Positions 25,601 through 37,597 of a DNA stretch of 64,000 nt are shown one piece after another. This DNA is from Corticium candelabrum (taxonomy: Eukaryota > Porifera > Homoscleromorpha > Homosclerophorida > Plakinidae): positions 5,088,265 through 5,152,264 of the forward strand of contig NC_085098.1 in assembly GCF_963422355.1 (NCBI RefSeq), written 5' to 3'. Within the stretch, counting starts at the first letter, position 1. Every line of letters starts with the position of its first letter. A program made the translations under genes and the position numbers. The notes beneath the pieces were generated by a model. That model did not search any database. It was given only the letters and a program-made list of their open reading frames with translations, and was not told the origin of the DNA.

Positions 25601-28600
25601 TCATTGAATATTTCATCTGTAGTTTCTGAAACGTGGAATCCAACAGCAACTCTCACTTTATTTAATCACTCAAAATCCTTTAATGCTCAGTTTAAATGTG
25701 AATCAAAGACCAACAACAGCTCTTTTTGTGTTAACCCGGTGAGTGGTGAGATAAAGCCAAACAGTAGCTCCCAAGTTCAGGTGTTCTTTGACCAAAACCA
25801 GTTTGCTGCTAAAAGAAATTGTGCAATTCAAGCTAGTGGCTGGTTTGCTATATCTATTAGATCTCAGCCATGTTATCGCAATGATTTTAGTTATGTCGAA
25901 GCTCAGTCTGCTCAAGTAATTGCTTTCATTGTAGGCGATCTTCAGCCTATTGATAGTTGTTTACACGTGTCTCCTCTTTATATTGACTTTGGAGCAATGG
26001 CTGCCGGACGAGGAGGGGGAGGGACACACACCAAGTTTGCTGTTGTTCGGAACAATTCTGATCATAACGTGATCGTTGTCGCTAAGCTTGAAAACACTGA
26101 CACTGAGTCAGCTAAACTTGTCTGCAAGATTGGAACAGACAAAATACGAACCCTGAAGCCTAATGAAGATTTTTCGTGGTCCATAAAACCGTTGTCATTG
26201 ACAGGAGTCACAATTGATTGCGTGCCTTTCGCTAAACCAGGCAAAGTCGATGCCAAGCTGACTTTTACATTTCCTTTTGGAAAAGTGATTAAAACTCCCA
26301 TTAGAGGTGCCGTAGTCAATCCTCAACTTACGTTGTCTGTCGATGGAATCCAGAAACTAATCAAGGAACCAACTAAAGGAAACAATTCTATTCAATTTTT
26401 CATCGATCAACAGAAGACACAAGAGATTATTCGTGTTGAGAATAGCGGATTAATTCCTTGCGAGGTGCAGCAGATTTTCAATCACCGGCCATATCACCCA
26501 TATCAAATTTCCGCTACGTTTGTTTCGCTACTTCCACGTACGTCAGTTTTGTTGAAATTTGAAAAATCTTCGCTGCCAATAAGATATCACTGTGGCGGAA
26601 TACTTTGTTTATTCAAGCCTACCAGAACTTCGAGTTCTCTCATTTCTTGCAGCAACAATGGTGTGACAACAGTATCGTTAGCTGAGAAGAGAAAGGAGCC
26701 CAGGTGGTGGTCGATCAACGAGATTGAGGGAAATCCGGTAAAGTTGTTACAGATTCCGATTAAGATTCCATTACATTGGGATGGTAGTGGTAAATGCTTT
26801 GCAAACATTAGCTGTAGCAACTCTTGTGTTGACCTCCAATCTCATCATGTTCGTTTCTCTAGGCAGAAACGCAAGCAGGATATTACTTGCTTGTATTTTC
26901 CAGGAGTCACGACTGGTGATAGCTTTGACCTTGACATCAACTATGAAACTGATTCTATGGCAGAATTAAGAAAGAATGATTCTGTATCTCACACTGTTCG
27001 TATCAGCGGCACTTTACAGACCGAATTTACATTTCGGCTGCAAGACAGTAAAAAATTGTCTAAGCACTTTCATTGTGAGCAACTACTAAATGAAAAAATG
27101 CGCGATGTGGAAATTGGTCTAAGAGTAGTAGGCTGTGAGGACTTTGGAAAATCGTTGAACTATAAGGTTTCTTTAAAGTCCGTTAACTGTTCAAGTAAAT
27201 GGCAGGGAAGCCACATGAAAGAGTCGCACGAATGTTCGGATTGGCTTTCTGAAAAACTAGAGAAAGAAGGCACTAAGAAGGTAAGGATCACTAAAGAGAT
27301 AACAGAGGACTATGGTGTTTGCGGATGTGAAATACAGTTAGAATGTCCCGACAGCTTCACAGTTTGGGGTGGAGAAGCGGTTGCTTTTTCGACTAAGCTT
27401 TACTGTTTTGATTCAAACGGCATGGAACGAGAACAACAAGAATATCGTTTGGACAAAGAAAAGCAAGTTGAACTTACTGAAATGGTAACAAATGCACTCT
27501 GCTTCATGCAGGAAGAGAAGAGTTTTCGTGTTGCTGCTACTGCTGTCGCTAAGGCAATAATTTGCCAAGAGGACAGCAACACATGTGATATTGAGGCAGA
27601 CACTATCGTAAACACAACAAGTCCTTTGGTTGATGCGGCTGACACTGAAAATGTAACTTTGATGTCGGGTATTTTAGTTGCGTCAAAGTATGGTATACTT
27701 GAAGGAAGCGTTTTGAAGGCTTGTCGACATGGACTGTTTGGATGCAAACTGGCGACAATGTGTCGACTCAACTCAATTAAACTAAATCTTCCAGATTGCA
27801 GAGATCTTATAGATGCGATTATCGAGTGTCTCATCATGCCACAAGCAGAGGCTTGGCCTTATCATTGGAGGGATCTTCATATAAATCTGAAAGCTCTAAT
27901 TTGTTTGATCGATTCCGTCAAGTCAAATTCTAAGTCAAAAGAACAACTAAATAGCGTGTCAATTTTTTTGGAAGAGATCATCAATTCGTGTAAGCAACTA
28001 CCTTGTCAGTACATTGAGTGCAATCACGTCAGAGCGTTACTAAATGTCACAAGCGTACTCTGGTGTGGTGATTGTAATGAGACATCGGTACACGGCATTC
28101 CTCAAGCAGCTTCAAGGTTATGCGTTGAGCAGCCTAGAACTCTAAAGCAATTCTTTCAAGCACTAAAACCTGCCATTGGAGCAGAAAATTCTAGTTGCAC
28201 AATTTTTGAGGCTCTAGAGTTAGCAGCGCAACCTTGCAATGTTTCTACAGTGTGCACTTACTTTAAAAAGTCAGCTCTTAAAGCGATGACAGTTTCATCT
28301 ACTACAAACTGTATTAGCACAATTCTAGATTCCATTTCAAAAGCAATTAGCTGTTGCCCATTGGAATGTCCTAAGGTCGACAGTTTGTTGGAGCTTTTGA
28401 GAGAACTTTTGTCAACAGGTAGTGATGTTGCCGTATCTACTGAGGTTATGGCGATAACGTATGACTTTTATGATTTGCTGTTAGCCCAAGCTACGATTGA
28501 TAGAATGTCTGGTGTTTTGCAACGATTACTGAATGCTGCCATGTTTGATGACACAACATCTGTTTGCGGTAAACTGCTGCAAGCCCTCAAGAAAATATGT

Positions 28601-31600
28601 ATATATACAGATGGCAAACGTAGAACACAGATGGAGGGAGTCGCTGACGTTATTTCGTTGTACTTGGAAGGAAAGTGTGGCCATGACAGTCCTTGCGTTA
28701 CCGCTTTTGCTCTCGTAAAGAAATTAGCGTTAACGTCTACTAATGCAAGATCTGGAACTCTAAAATTGAAGACCGAACTGACGGAGCTTGTTGATCTCGA
28801 AGACATTGAACTTCGGAATCTGTTAGCTTTAGCACGAACCATAGCGGGAAGCAACACTATGTCTGTTTACACAGCTTTGTTTGTTGTTGCTGAAATTTTG
28901 GCCAAATTATTTACAGACAATTTCGCGCACCAGCTGGCCGATCTCAAACTGTGTTTGGAAAAGGTGATTTTGCAGCCCAAGTTGGGTTTTATTTACCGTC
29001 TACCTGCTGCTTTCAATATCGCTCAAATTATATACGCTGCCTTTTGCAAGAGTGCACCTTTGACCAGTCGCATTGGGAAACGGCTAAAGAACTTAACAAA
29101 GTGTTTTAACCGTATCATTGGCGATGTAGGGCATGAACGACTGGAAACTTCGTCTTCTGAATTTGACGCTACTTGCGAAGGTGGTCATGTTACTGCCTAT
29201 AGTAGCAGATGGTCCTTCCCTTTTGACTTTTTTCATTTAGCTCGTCACGTTTTCTTGCTAATAGTGTCAAAGCAGAGAGTCAACAAGACTACGTTGCAAG
29301 ACTCTTACAGATTCATCTTAGCCGCCAACTTTCCCAGTCTTGTTGCTAATTGTTTTGCGTGTCCGCTGAGTACACTGTCAGATTGTCTTGCGGACGTAGT
29401 CGTACAAGTTTGTGGCATGGAACATAAATACAATTTGAGAAAGGTAGCAACACACATACGGCGAGTCGTCAAATATCAATGGAAGCTTCGTCATCAATTG
29501 TTAAAGAACCTCCTTGCTTGCGATTTACAAATATCTTCTAGTAGCGAGACTCTTACAGCTGATCTTGAAGCGACATTGATGATCTTGAGCCGCTTTGCTA
29601 GTCCTACGTTGGCTACTAAATTGCAATGTTTCAAAAACGAGGATAGTACAACTACTTGTCAGTTGGTCAAAACAGCTCTCTCGACTGTGGAATGGTACGA
29701 CAACTCGTTGTCATCATATTTTCGATTTGTCGGACTATTAAACGGAGAAAATGAGAAATTTGAAGTCAAAGTTCTTTCAAAACTTGACAATCTGCTAGCA
29801 CTAAGAAGAGCTTGCTTTCCGGCAGAGCGCGCAAGACGTGCTCGTTCCGATTGCAGACATATTCTTACAATTTTAGCAGAAATACTTTCAAAAGATTTTA
29901 AGGAACCCTTGAATCATTTGGAGTTTATACTTTCGAAAGAGGCATCGGATGGATCATTATCTTCAGCGACTAACGTAGTAAAAAGGGTCTTTAAGATGGT
30001 AGACACTATCGCCAAACGTGACTTTTGGAACGACGTCATTCTATTGTTTGAAACTCTTGGTAAACAGACGAAGACTTCGGTTAGAGAGAGTATTTTTCGA
30101 ATTTGGGAAGAACAAAGGAAAGCTGACTCTCAATTCGGGTCTCTTTCACAAGACTTTTGGCAGAAGCTGGATTGGCAGTACAACGATATCAAAGGGTCAT
30201 CAGATGACACTACTCTTTCCAGTTGGAAGCATCTGTACTTATTTATCAAGGAGGTGGAAAAGTTATCAATCGATACTCACACATGCTCTCATTTGAAAAC
30301 GATCCTTAATAGGGTTTGTAGCAATTCAGTGACCACTCATGCTGACTTTCGGCAACTTATCAGCGTAATTGCTTGCGTCCAACAATTTGTACATCCCGCA
30401 AATTTTGCTGTTGGGCAGTTCCTTACTAAAGTTCAGTTTGTGTTAGAGACAGTAGCTCTCATCGACGACTCGTGGATGAAAAACTTGGAAGTTCTAATTG
30501 ATGAATCGAAAGTCTTCGAGAGTATTTGTAGAATTGTAGAAGATGTAGCAATAGAGGAACGCTTCCAGTTCTCTCGTGTTTTACAGAGCTGTACTCAATT
30601 GGCGATAAACGAGAATTTGGTGAGCAATACCGAACTTCAACAAAAACTGAATAGCGTCTATACCAATATTGTAGATGTCTTTTTACATCCCTTGTGCGGT
30701 GACGCAGATGTGAAAAGATTATCAGATAGTGTGCTCAACTTGCTTGAAGAAACCGTAAATATGCAGCTCAAACCTGGAGAAGAGCGTCAGTCATTTCGCA
30801 TATTGTCTTTATTGCTAAATGCTGTAAGAACGTGTTGGAAATTTGAAAGTTGCAATGGTGAAGATCAATGGAAAGGTAAAATGTACGGTATATCAACCGC
30901 TCTCCTAGTAACATTGACAAAGCTTGCTGCAGTAGTAATCACTAAGGAAGATCCGTTTACCACAGACAGTGTAGAAGACAATGCCGTATGCGTTGAGTAT
31001 GCCGCTACGAGTCGCTTAAGTTCTAGTAGTTCGCTTGAAATTGCTCCACTAACTGACACACCATTTGACGAAGACGAAACCGATGGAGCACAGATTGCTG
31101 TTGAGGACACTCATGGTCTGAACGCGTTGGATATTAGGGATAATGGTGACGGCTATACGTCTGAGGGAAGTGAAACAATGTTTGATGATGAGAACGTCGA
31201 CTTTAAATTCTCAGTAGCTTCTTCGAACGAAGCAGACGAACAACTGAACCAAGAGACTGGAAGTTCTTCTAGGTATTTATTGCAAAAGCAGCTTTATAAC
31301 GATGCTGAAAGCGAATTTGTGGTCATTGAAGACAGCATTCTTAACTTCCCGGATTTAGACGTAAAGGTAAGATGTTACGTTCTGTCTGATGTGGAGCTTT
31401 TTTAACAAACTAACACACACTGATGCCCAAAAAACAAAGCAGTGTCTCGGCCGCCCTAGGTTGTTACTGTTTTAGGTTTGATTTTCTGAGTTCGACTTTT
31501 AACAAACTCGCGCACGCGAGCAAGAAGCATGCAAAAAGAAATTTGGCAATCGCTGGCATTGGGTTATTCAACTTCGAGGGGAAAAATAACAGCGGGTGTC

Positions 31601-34600
31601 TAAGAGCTAACCAAAGCAGCAAGTATACAAGAAGTTTCAGAAAAGCATTGGTGCAAGCTCGATATCATTGGTGCGGGCTGTATACTCAAGTCGAATTCAG
31701 GTGAATTTTGACAGAACGTTTAGAAACGTGGAGATGGATTTACTGTACATTTTAAGTTACCCGAGGAACACCTGCGAGAAAGATATGAAAGGCTGGCCAA
31801 CAGAGATTGAAATGATATATGTAACTTCACTTGCCACTATATACTCTATAGCTCTAAAAGCTATCTTTTATATATTCTGTTTGTCATTAATTGTCGTGCT
31901 CAACCAGATCAGTCTGGTTTGTAAAGTCTATTACAAGTACCGGAAGCAAACATTGCTTCAGAAGTACTTAGACCATCACGGCTGTCTATAAAGAAGACAT
32001 GACTTTACGAAGGATCCGAGTAGATCCCAGAAGCACTGTTTTCTGTAAGTACTGCAGGTTGTGATGACCTGGAATGATGTCCAGCCACCATGCAATATTA
32101 TCATATTGAAAAGACGCCAGTTTTCAATTTGTGTTGCATTGTTTTCTAGATCGATGTTTTGGAAAATGTGCGTAAGGCTCAAGACGAGAGCGATCGACTG
32201 TCAGCCATTATTAAAAAGAGTCTTCCCAAAGTTGGCTTCAAAGACTTTTGCGAAGCAGATATTCTTGCGTGCTCTCACGCTGCTAGCGTTTTACCAAGAG
32301 CAGTTGCAGAATGGTCATCTGCTTACGATAGTGTTTGGAGTGGTATGCAAGTGCCAGATCTGGACATGACAGAGCTACCCTCTACGTTTTTAACATCATT
32401 CATTAATACGGGAATAGATCTCTTACATGCTGCTGACGTCATTATGCTCCTTCTTGGCGACAAGTTGTTTAATCCTCAGGTTCGATTTAACTGGTCAAAC
32501 ACGTTAATTAACGACAGTCTATGGTTTGTAAATTGTTTGTAGATTGAAGGCATCAAAAGCACGATGTATGCGTCTTTGAAACGTGGTCAGATTGCAATGT
32601 TGCCGAGAGAGTTTCGCAACGAAAGTTTGCAAAATACCGTTTGTATGGCTCGAGAGGAGGTGGTACGCATTTTTCGGACTCTTGGATCGACAAAAGCTCC
32701 TGAAATCAAGCAACTTCTGAAACACCTTGAATTAGCTGAATCCGATAAAGCAATTCCTGACGAGGATGTTATGGTATGTTATATACTATTTTAATTGACT
32801 AATTAAAAACGCTTCTTTAATCGCTAGCTTTACATTACATAGTCTATTGCAACAACGGTAATGTGTTTTGATTTGCAGGAGCTCTCGAGGAACGAGACGA
32901 GAGACATGGTAGAGTCGATAATAGACGCGGAGCAACGTGAGGACAACAGCGGGTTTAAAAAGCGACTGGAAGCGAGTGCTAAAGAATTTGGCTCTACTGA
33001 AGATGCAAATTTTTTGTCTTCTATGAGATCTGAAACTGCTCTACAGACAACTAGTCATTCCTTGAAATCAAGTGAAATTACAACCGGTCTATCTCAAGCT
33101 ACCATCAATTCGTTTAGTCCGTCTTCGTCCGTTGCAAGAGATGAACGGTCAGGAAACAATCTAGGATCAGCAGTACATTTATGGAGTCAGAATTTTCTAT
33201 CTCACACTCGGTCTCAACATCATTCTGTTGTGCTACCACGGGTGAGTGACGAAGGGGAAAGCAAAGCGCAAGCAACTGCAACGAAAACAAGGAAAGCTAG
33301 AGTTAGATTAACATCGAAAGATGTACAACGTCTCCTTGAAAACGTAGATCTCGATAAACAACGAAGCTCAATTACTGGACATGCAAATCTAATGGAAGGC
33401 AGTCGTACAAGACAAAAACTAGACGATATTTTAGAAAAAAGACGGAAGGTAAGGAACGTAGTGTTAGGAATTAGCCATTGCAGGTAAACAAATAGTAAGT
33501 GTAATCTCTTATGTACCGTTATGTGTTTGTCAGACGGATCGAATGACATACACGGGTATTTCAACCATATTGTCGGACATGAAAGCCGAATTTTTACGTC
33601 AGCTGCGGAATAGTCAAGTAGAAGAATGTCAGGGGCACGACCTAAGAGGCATTTATACGGTAAGTATTTGTCATTTGCTTGCGATTTACGGTCAAGATAT
33701 TTTAATTGTCCTAAACTATTTTGAAACACCGTTTAGGCGATGGAATTTGTATTTTGTATCGATAACAGCGGTAGTATGGGAGGCAAAAAGATACAACATG
33801 CACTGACGGCTTTAGTTTTGTTGATGGAGTCATTGAACAAACTAGAGTGCAGGTTTGGAGTGATGAGATTTGGGGGCATTGCGACTCAGGTAAAGAAACT
33901 TGGTCTCTCGTAAGCTTATTGAAGCACAGCTGCTATAAATATCGTTTGAGTAGTTGTGGTTGAAAGAATTAAACGAAGCGTTTACAGAAGAACGAGGAGA
34001 GCTCATACTGGAGGCCATGGACAACACCGAGGGAACTCGACCTGCGGATGCAGTAAAGTGGGTTCTTGACAGAGAAGAAGGTTTTTGTGAGAAAAATCGA
34101 GATGCTTCAAAACTTCAAGGAATCGTTCTCTTATCAGACGGTTAGTATATATACTGACTACTATTACATGGTAGGTATATCTTCTACTGAAATGTAACAG
34201 GCATGTCTGGTCAGACAAACATTGCAATCTACCATCAGTTGCTTAAAGACACAGGTGTAAAGTTGATTCTGGTAAACTTTCGGAAATTTTCTGTGGAAAC
34301 TCCTTCACCTGGAACTAGTGAAAAAGATATCAGCGATCAGAAAGGCATCGACGAAGGATGTCGACAGATCTCCGACTATGTTGTGCACGTTGATCCTAAC
34401 AACCTGAAGGAAGCTCCTCGTCGACTGGCTGACCGCATCATGAAGGCAATGAGGGACTACTTGGGGAAAAGTCATGTCCAGGAGAAAACGCGTAATGCCA
34501 AGCCAGTCTCCATGTCTGCCCAAACAATTGGAAACTTGACACTTCGTGATGCAGAGGTAAGGCTCACCGTCTGATGTATACAGCTCTAAAATATGTCTGC

Positions 34601-36659
34601 ATGCATCTCTTTGATCTGTCATTGTTAATTTGTATACAGAACTTTTTGCAAACGGCCTTGGCAGATCTGGACATGTTTAAAGACAAGAGCATTGTGCGGT
34701 TCGCTGAAATGTACCGCACACAGCGTACTCAACCGACAGTCGAAGACGATAGTCTTTCGTTCGAGGAGCCAAGTGGCTCAGATGTACCGGTATCTTTGAG
34801 TTTTAGATAACCTAGAACATTTGTCTCTATTAAACTCGTGTATAATGTTTATGCAGACAGTTGAATTGATTTCTGAAGCGTTTCAATCTTTGCATACAAT
34901 AGAAGCTGTTAAAGACATTGAAAAATTACTCCATCTGTGGAGAGACACAAAGCTGAAGATGTCACCTTTAATCTACGTTAGGACATCTTGTGTTTAGTTT
35001 TGTTGATGCTGTTTATCATCACTCTTTATCTTGTAGGAGTTGGCTTCTGTATTTAAAGATGTTCTGTTTAAGATGAACAAATTTACTAAATGGAAGCCGT
35101 CTCTATCTGGTTCCTCTCTTCACACGCCGTCTCTTCTCAAGTTTGTCTTATCTAACTTTACTTACCGTCGAATATTTCAAAAGCGAACGGGAGGTGGAGT
35201 GTCAAGGTAGGTTTAGTTGTGTAACCGGTTTTATGGCAGATGAGCTGTATTGACCTTCCATGAGTCGCATTGTAGACGTCTGTGAGCCTATTCTTCTTTG
35301 TCTGTTTTCAGGTACAACGTTGCTTTAGTAGTGGACGTCTCCAACTCTATGCAAGGATCATGTCTACGTGGCTCTGTTCTTGCCACCTTAGCCATAGCCT
35401 CGGCTCTAGAAATATGTTCTATAGATACATTTTGCGTGTTTGCGTTTGCTGATCGAGTAACTGCCATTAAGCCAATGGAAATACAATGGGATGATCAATG
35501 CGTCTTTCGCCTTCTGGCAGCCGCCACTAATACAGGCACGGCAAGCGTCGACGCCGATTGTTTGCACGTCGTTCTAAGCTACCTGGAAACCATTCGAAAT
35601 GGCTATCCCAAGTTTGTATTGATGTTTACCGACGGGTTTGGATCTTGCGGCAACCGTCTACGCAAAGAACTGATTCGAGCATGGAAGTCGAACATTCAAG
35701 TAATCGGCATCGGACTCGGACTCGAGCAACCTGTAGTAGACAAGACCTACTATTCGTACATTGCAGCCGCTACCGCTTCACATCTTCCTGAAGCTCTTAG
35801 ATCGTACGCAATGGCAATTCCCGTCACGTCGTCTGAAACGTGGTATGATGAGAAGAAACCACTGGTTAGTCGTGCTGCCGAACTGGAGGAGCAGTGGAGT
35901 CTACACGAAGACAATAAAGTCTTCGACAATCTTACCGAGGAATTAGGTGTACTACACGAAGTGTATACGGAAACGACGACAAACCTAAGTGCAACAATGA
36001 AGCTGGATATATGTTATGTGATTGATGGAACGGGTAGCATGTGGCCTTACATACATCAAGCAAAAGACTGGATTGTCAGAATAACGAAAGACATAGCAAT
36101 TAAGATGAGCTCGGCAGATAGAAGTGGTGACATTCAAGTTGCCTGCGTTATTTATCGTTCAAGCTGTTGTCGTCCTCCTCCGTACGACAGGCTGGATATA
36201 TTCGACTTCATGCCTGCTAACGAGTTGGGAAGACAAATTTCTTCTGTGCAAACTGGGGGAGGTTGTGGTTCAGCTGCTGACGTTATTGGTGGACTGAGGT
36301 GTGCACTTCAACGGAATTGGCGTACAAATTCTAAGAAAATTCTTATCGAAATGGGAGATGAATGTCCACACGGTTCTTACTGGAACAAATGTACTTCCAA
36401 ACACGACCGCACCGACTCCCAAATAGAAATTGACAAGGCGGTCGTAAGAGAGATACGAAACAAGGAAATTAAATTTATGTTTTCAACTGTCGTGCCAGGA
36501 GTGCGTGATCTTCTCAAAAAAGGTCTCCGGGACAACTACAACGACTCGAAGAAAGGATACGAGTTGGAAGAATTGGACTTTACAAGAGGAAACATCAAAG
36601 GTCCAGGGGAGGAGTTCAAGAAACTCATACTGGACAACGTCATTAAGGAAATATTATAG
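7601..36659 (+). CDS. Giant midasin-like AAA+ / ASH / VWA protein, about 9,170 residues
   Basis: The coding exons I read are: up to 31366 (from ATG 7601, or from an acceptor at 7626), 32150-32479, 32543-32773, 32879-33448, 33534-33659, 33737-33889, 33954-34140, 34201-34556, 34640-34789, 34857-34976, 35037-35206 and 35312-36659; all phases match. Order of parts, numbered from Met 7601: helical N-terminus (1-820); six AAA+ modules (about 830-3250) of the midasin/dynein-like type; a helical linker of some 2,700 residues; ASH/Hydin-like beta domains (about 6000-6350); a second helical region (to about 7,800); an acidic Ser/Glu-rich segment; then three VWA domains. Midasin has the same ground plan (six AAA, linker, acidic region, MIDAS domain) and strips assembly factors from pre-60S ribosomes. 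This protein is over 1.5 times as long as human midasin, has extra VWA and ASH domains and shows a different pattern of active AAA sites, so I do not call it MDN1. A remodelling ATPase whose linker carries cargo-binding VWA domains is the likely class; the substrate is unknown. A poor Kozak context at 7601 leaves the start open. Confidence 0.88.
10105..17330 (+). other. Six-module AAA+ array of the giant protein
   Basis: Walker A motifs start at 10208 (GETGVGKS), 11540 (GPEGCGKS), 12503 (GPAATGKT), 13487 (GPTTFKTK), 15425 (GPPGIGKT) and 16472 (GPTCSRKT). The matching Walker B motifs are LLLDEL (D at 10421), LLLDNV (11735), LADEF (12716), IIFEDID (14528), LLLDEI (15641) and LLLDNL (17033). Modules 1, 3 and 5 therefore keep both motifs. 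Module 2 can bind nucleotide but lacks the catalytic Glu. Modules 4 and 6 have damaged Walker A and altered Walker B. Sensor-like FATQNP, FATQNN, FATMNP and FATVNP stretches follow. Module 4 holds a long acidic insert between its motifs. Confidence 0.93.
25600..26640 (+). other. ASH/Hydin-like (MSP-type) beta domains within the giant protein
   Basis: Two to three immunoglobulin-like units can be read. The first has NPVSGEIKPNSSSQVQVFF. The second starts VSPLYIDFGAMAAG at about 25966 and continues with VVRNNSDHNVIVVAKLE, closely matching the ASH pattern (P..hdFG.v..G......v.N.s). The third begins near QLTLSVDG, with an IRVENSGLIPCEV strand. ASH domains occur in ASPM, SPD-2, Hydin and other ciliary or centrosomal proteins and bind microtubule-associated partners. 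Their presence here is seen; a link to cilia or the centrosome is inference. Confidence 0.6.
31367..32149 (+). other. First intron after the giant exon
   Basis: Donor AAG|GTAAGA at 31366/31367 and acceptor TTTTCTAG at 32149 define a 783-bp phase-0 intron. The short open frames inside (31423-31704 and 31668-31991) have no recognisable domains and I treat them as noncoding. Confidence 0.75.
33737..34556 (+). other. VWA domain 1 of the giant protein
   Basis: Three exons (33737-33889, 33954-34140, 34201-34556) encode EFVFCIDNSGSMGGKKI with the metal-binding DxSxS motif at the first beta strand and LLSDGMSGQTN at the position of the late MIDAS aspartate. This suits a divalent-metal-dependent protein-binding module. 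Confidence 0.88.
35312..36659 (+). other. VWA domains 2 and 3 of the giant protein (terminal exon)
   Basis: The last coding exon holds two further VWA folds. One starts VALVVDVSNSMQGSC (DxSxS present; MFTDGFGSCG further on). The other starts DICYVIDGTGSMWPYI (DxTxS) and resembles the VWA of alpha-kinase (VwkA-type) proteins, followed by a short C-terminal tail ending at the stop codon at 36657-36659. The preceding region (about 35150-35206, LLKFVLSNFTYRRIF) resembles the lead-in to the midasin MIDAS domain. Confidence 0.85.
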
Positions 36660-37597
36660 ACTTTGACTCTTAGTACTTCGAGTTTTACATTTTAGTCAAC
36701 AGTCTTTGGTAACGCTCTCGCAATTTGATAGAGCTGTGCCGCTTGTATGCATGATTCTCAGTTTGTTGCATTGTGCACGTTGCTGTTTTCGTAGGTTGCT
36801 AATGTTTTCTTAATTGTATTGTTGCGTTGATGTATTGCTTAAAAACGAGCTGTTCTATATCACCGGCGCTCTATATCAACAGCATTATACAGCAACTACG
36901 TACGCAGCATGTGTATAGTATCCTAGAAAGTTGGACTTTGGCTAGTTGACATTGTTCTGGCTAGTTGACATTGTATGATTGACATGTAAAATGAATCGAT
37001 CAGTCAGTCTTCTTCATATTAATTAAGTTAAATCGTGTCTACTAAACTAATTGATCTAGCCTAGAGATTGCATGGCACCAACGATATCATTCAACCTGGC
37101 TCATGTATATACGTAGGTGTGTAGGTAGCTACTGCCATTGTTCATTGCGTATCAATTTGCAATACTACGTTGCAGGAAACGATTTACTACAACAGCACGT
37201 ACTATCAAATTTTGAAATTTTTTTAGATAAAATTTTAGAGCTGGGAATCGTCAACGCATGTGCAACTCTCTAGATTATAGACCAAAAATACCAAAACGCA
37301 AATGGTGCATTGCAATTGAATTCATTATAATTATCTCTTTAGGAATACACCGATGTTATATGTCTGTAGATAGACTAGTCTAGACGTTTACTATTAGAAT
37401 GATAGCGCAGTGCCTCTAGCTATAGTTTTAGTGATAAACAATAGGGTTCGTCAACGTTTTATCAATTGCCTTAAGTAAAAATGTAATTTGCTCAAAGTTA
37501 GTGGTAGACTAGCATTTAGTTAATTAACGTTCCTTTGGTAAATTATGTAACCTACCAAGTGCGCGTATCCCGTATGCAGTAGTCCCCGCAAATCGAC
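36660..37597. other. Intergenic stretch between the giant gene and the LON gene
   Basis: AT-rich sequence carrying the 3' UTR of the giant gene and the promoter of the next. No gene, repeat or canonical polyadenylation signal was identified with confidence. Confidence 0.5.

Noticed and set aside
7601-31366. Calling the giant protein a dynein heavy chain
   Set aside because: The six AAA modules are dynein-related, but there is no motor stalk/MTBD pattern I can recognise, and the C-terminal VWA domains fit midasin-type proteins.
31423-31991. Two open frames with hydrophobic stretches inside the first intron of the giant gene
   Set aside because: They start after a strong donor, overlap out of register, and the splice from 31366 to 32150 keeps the frame without them.
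7601-36659. Calling the giant protein MDN1 outright
   Set aside because: Length, the extra ASH and VWA domains and the alternating loss of catalytic residues differ too much from midasin orthologues, which are well conserved.
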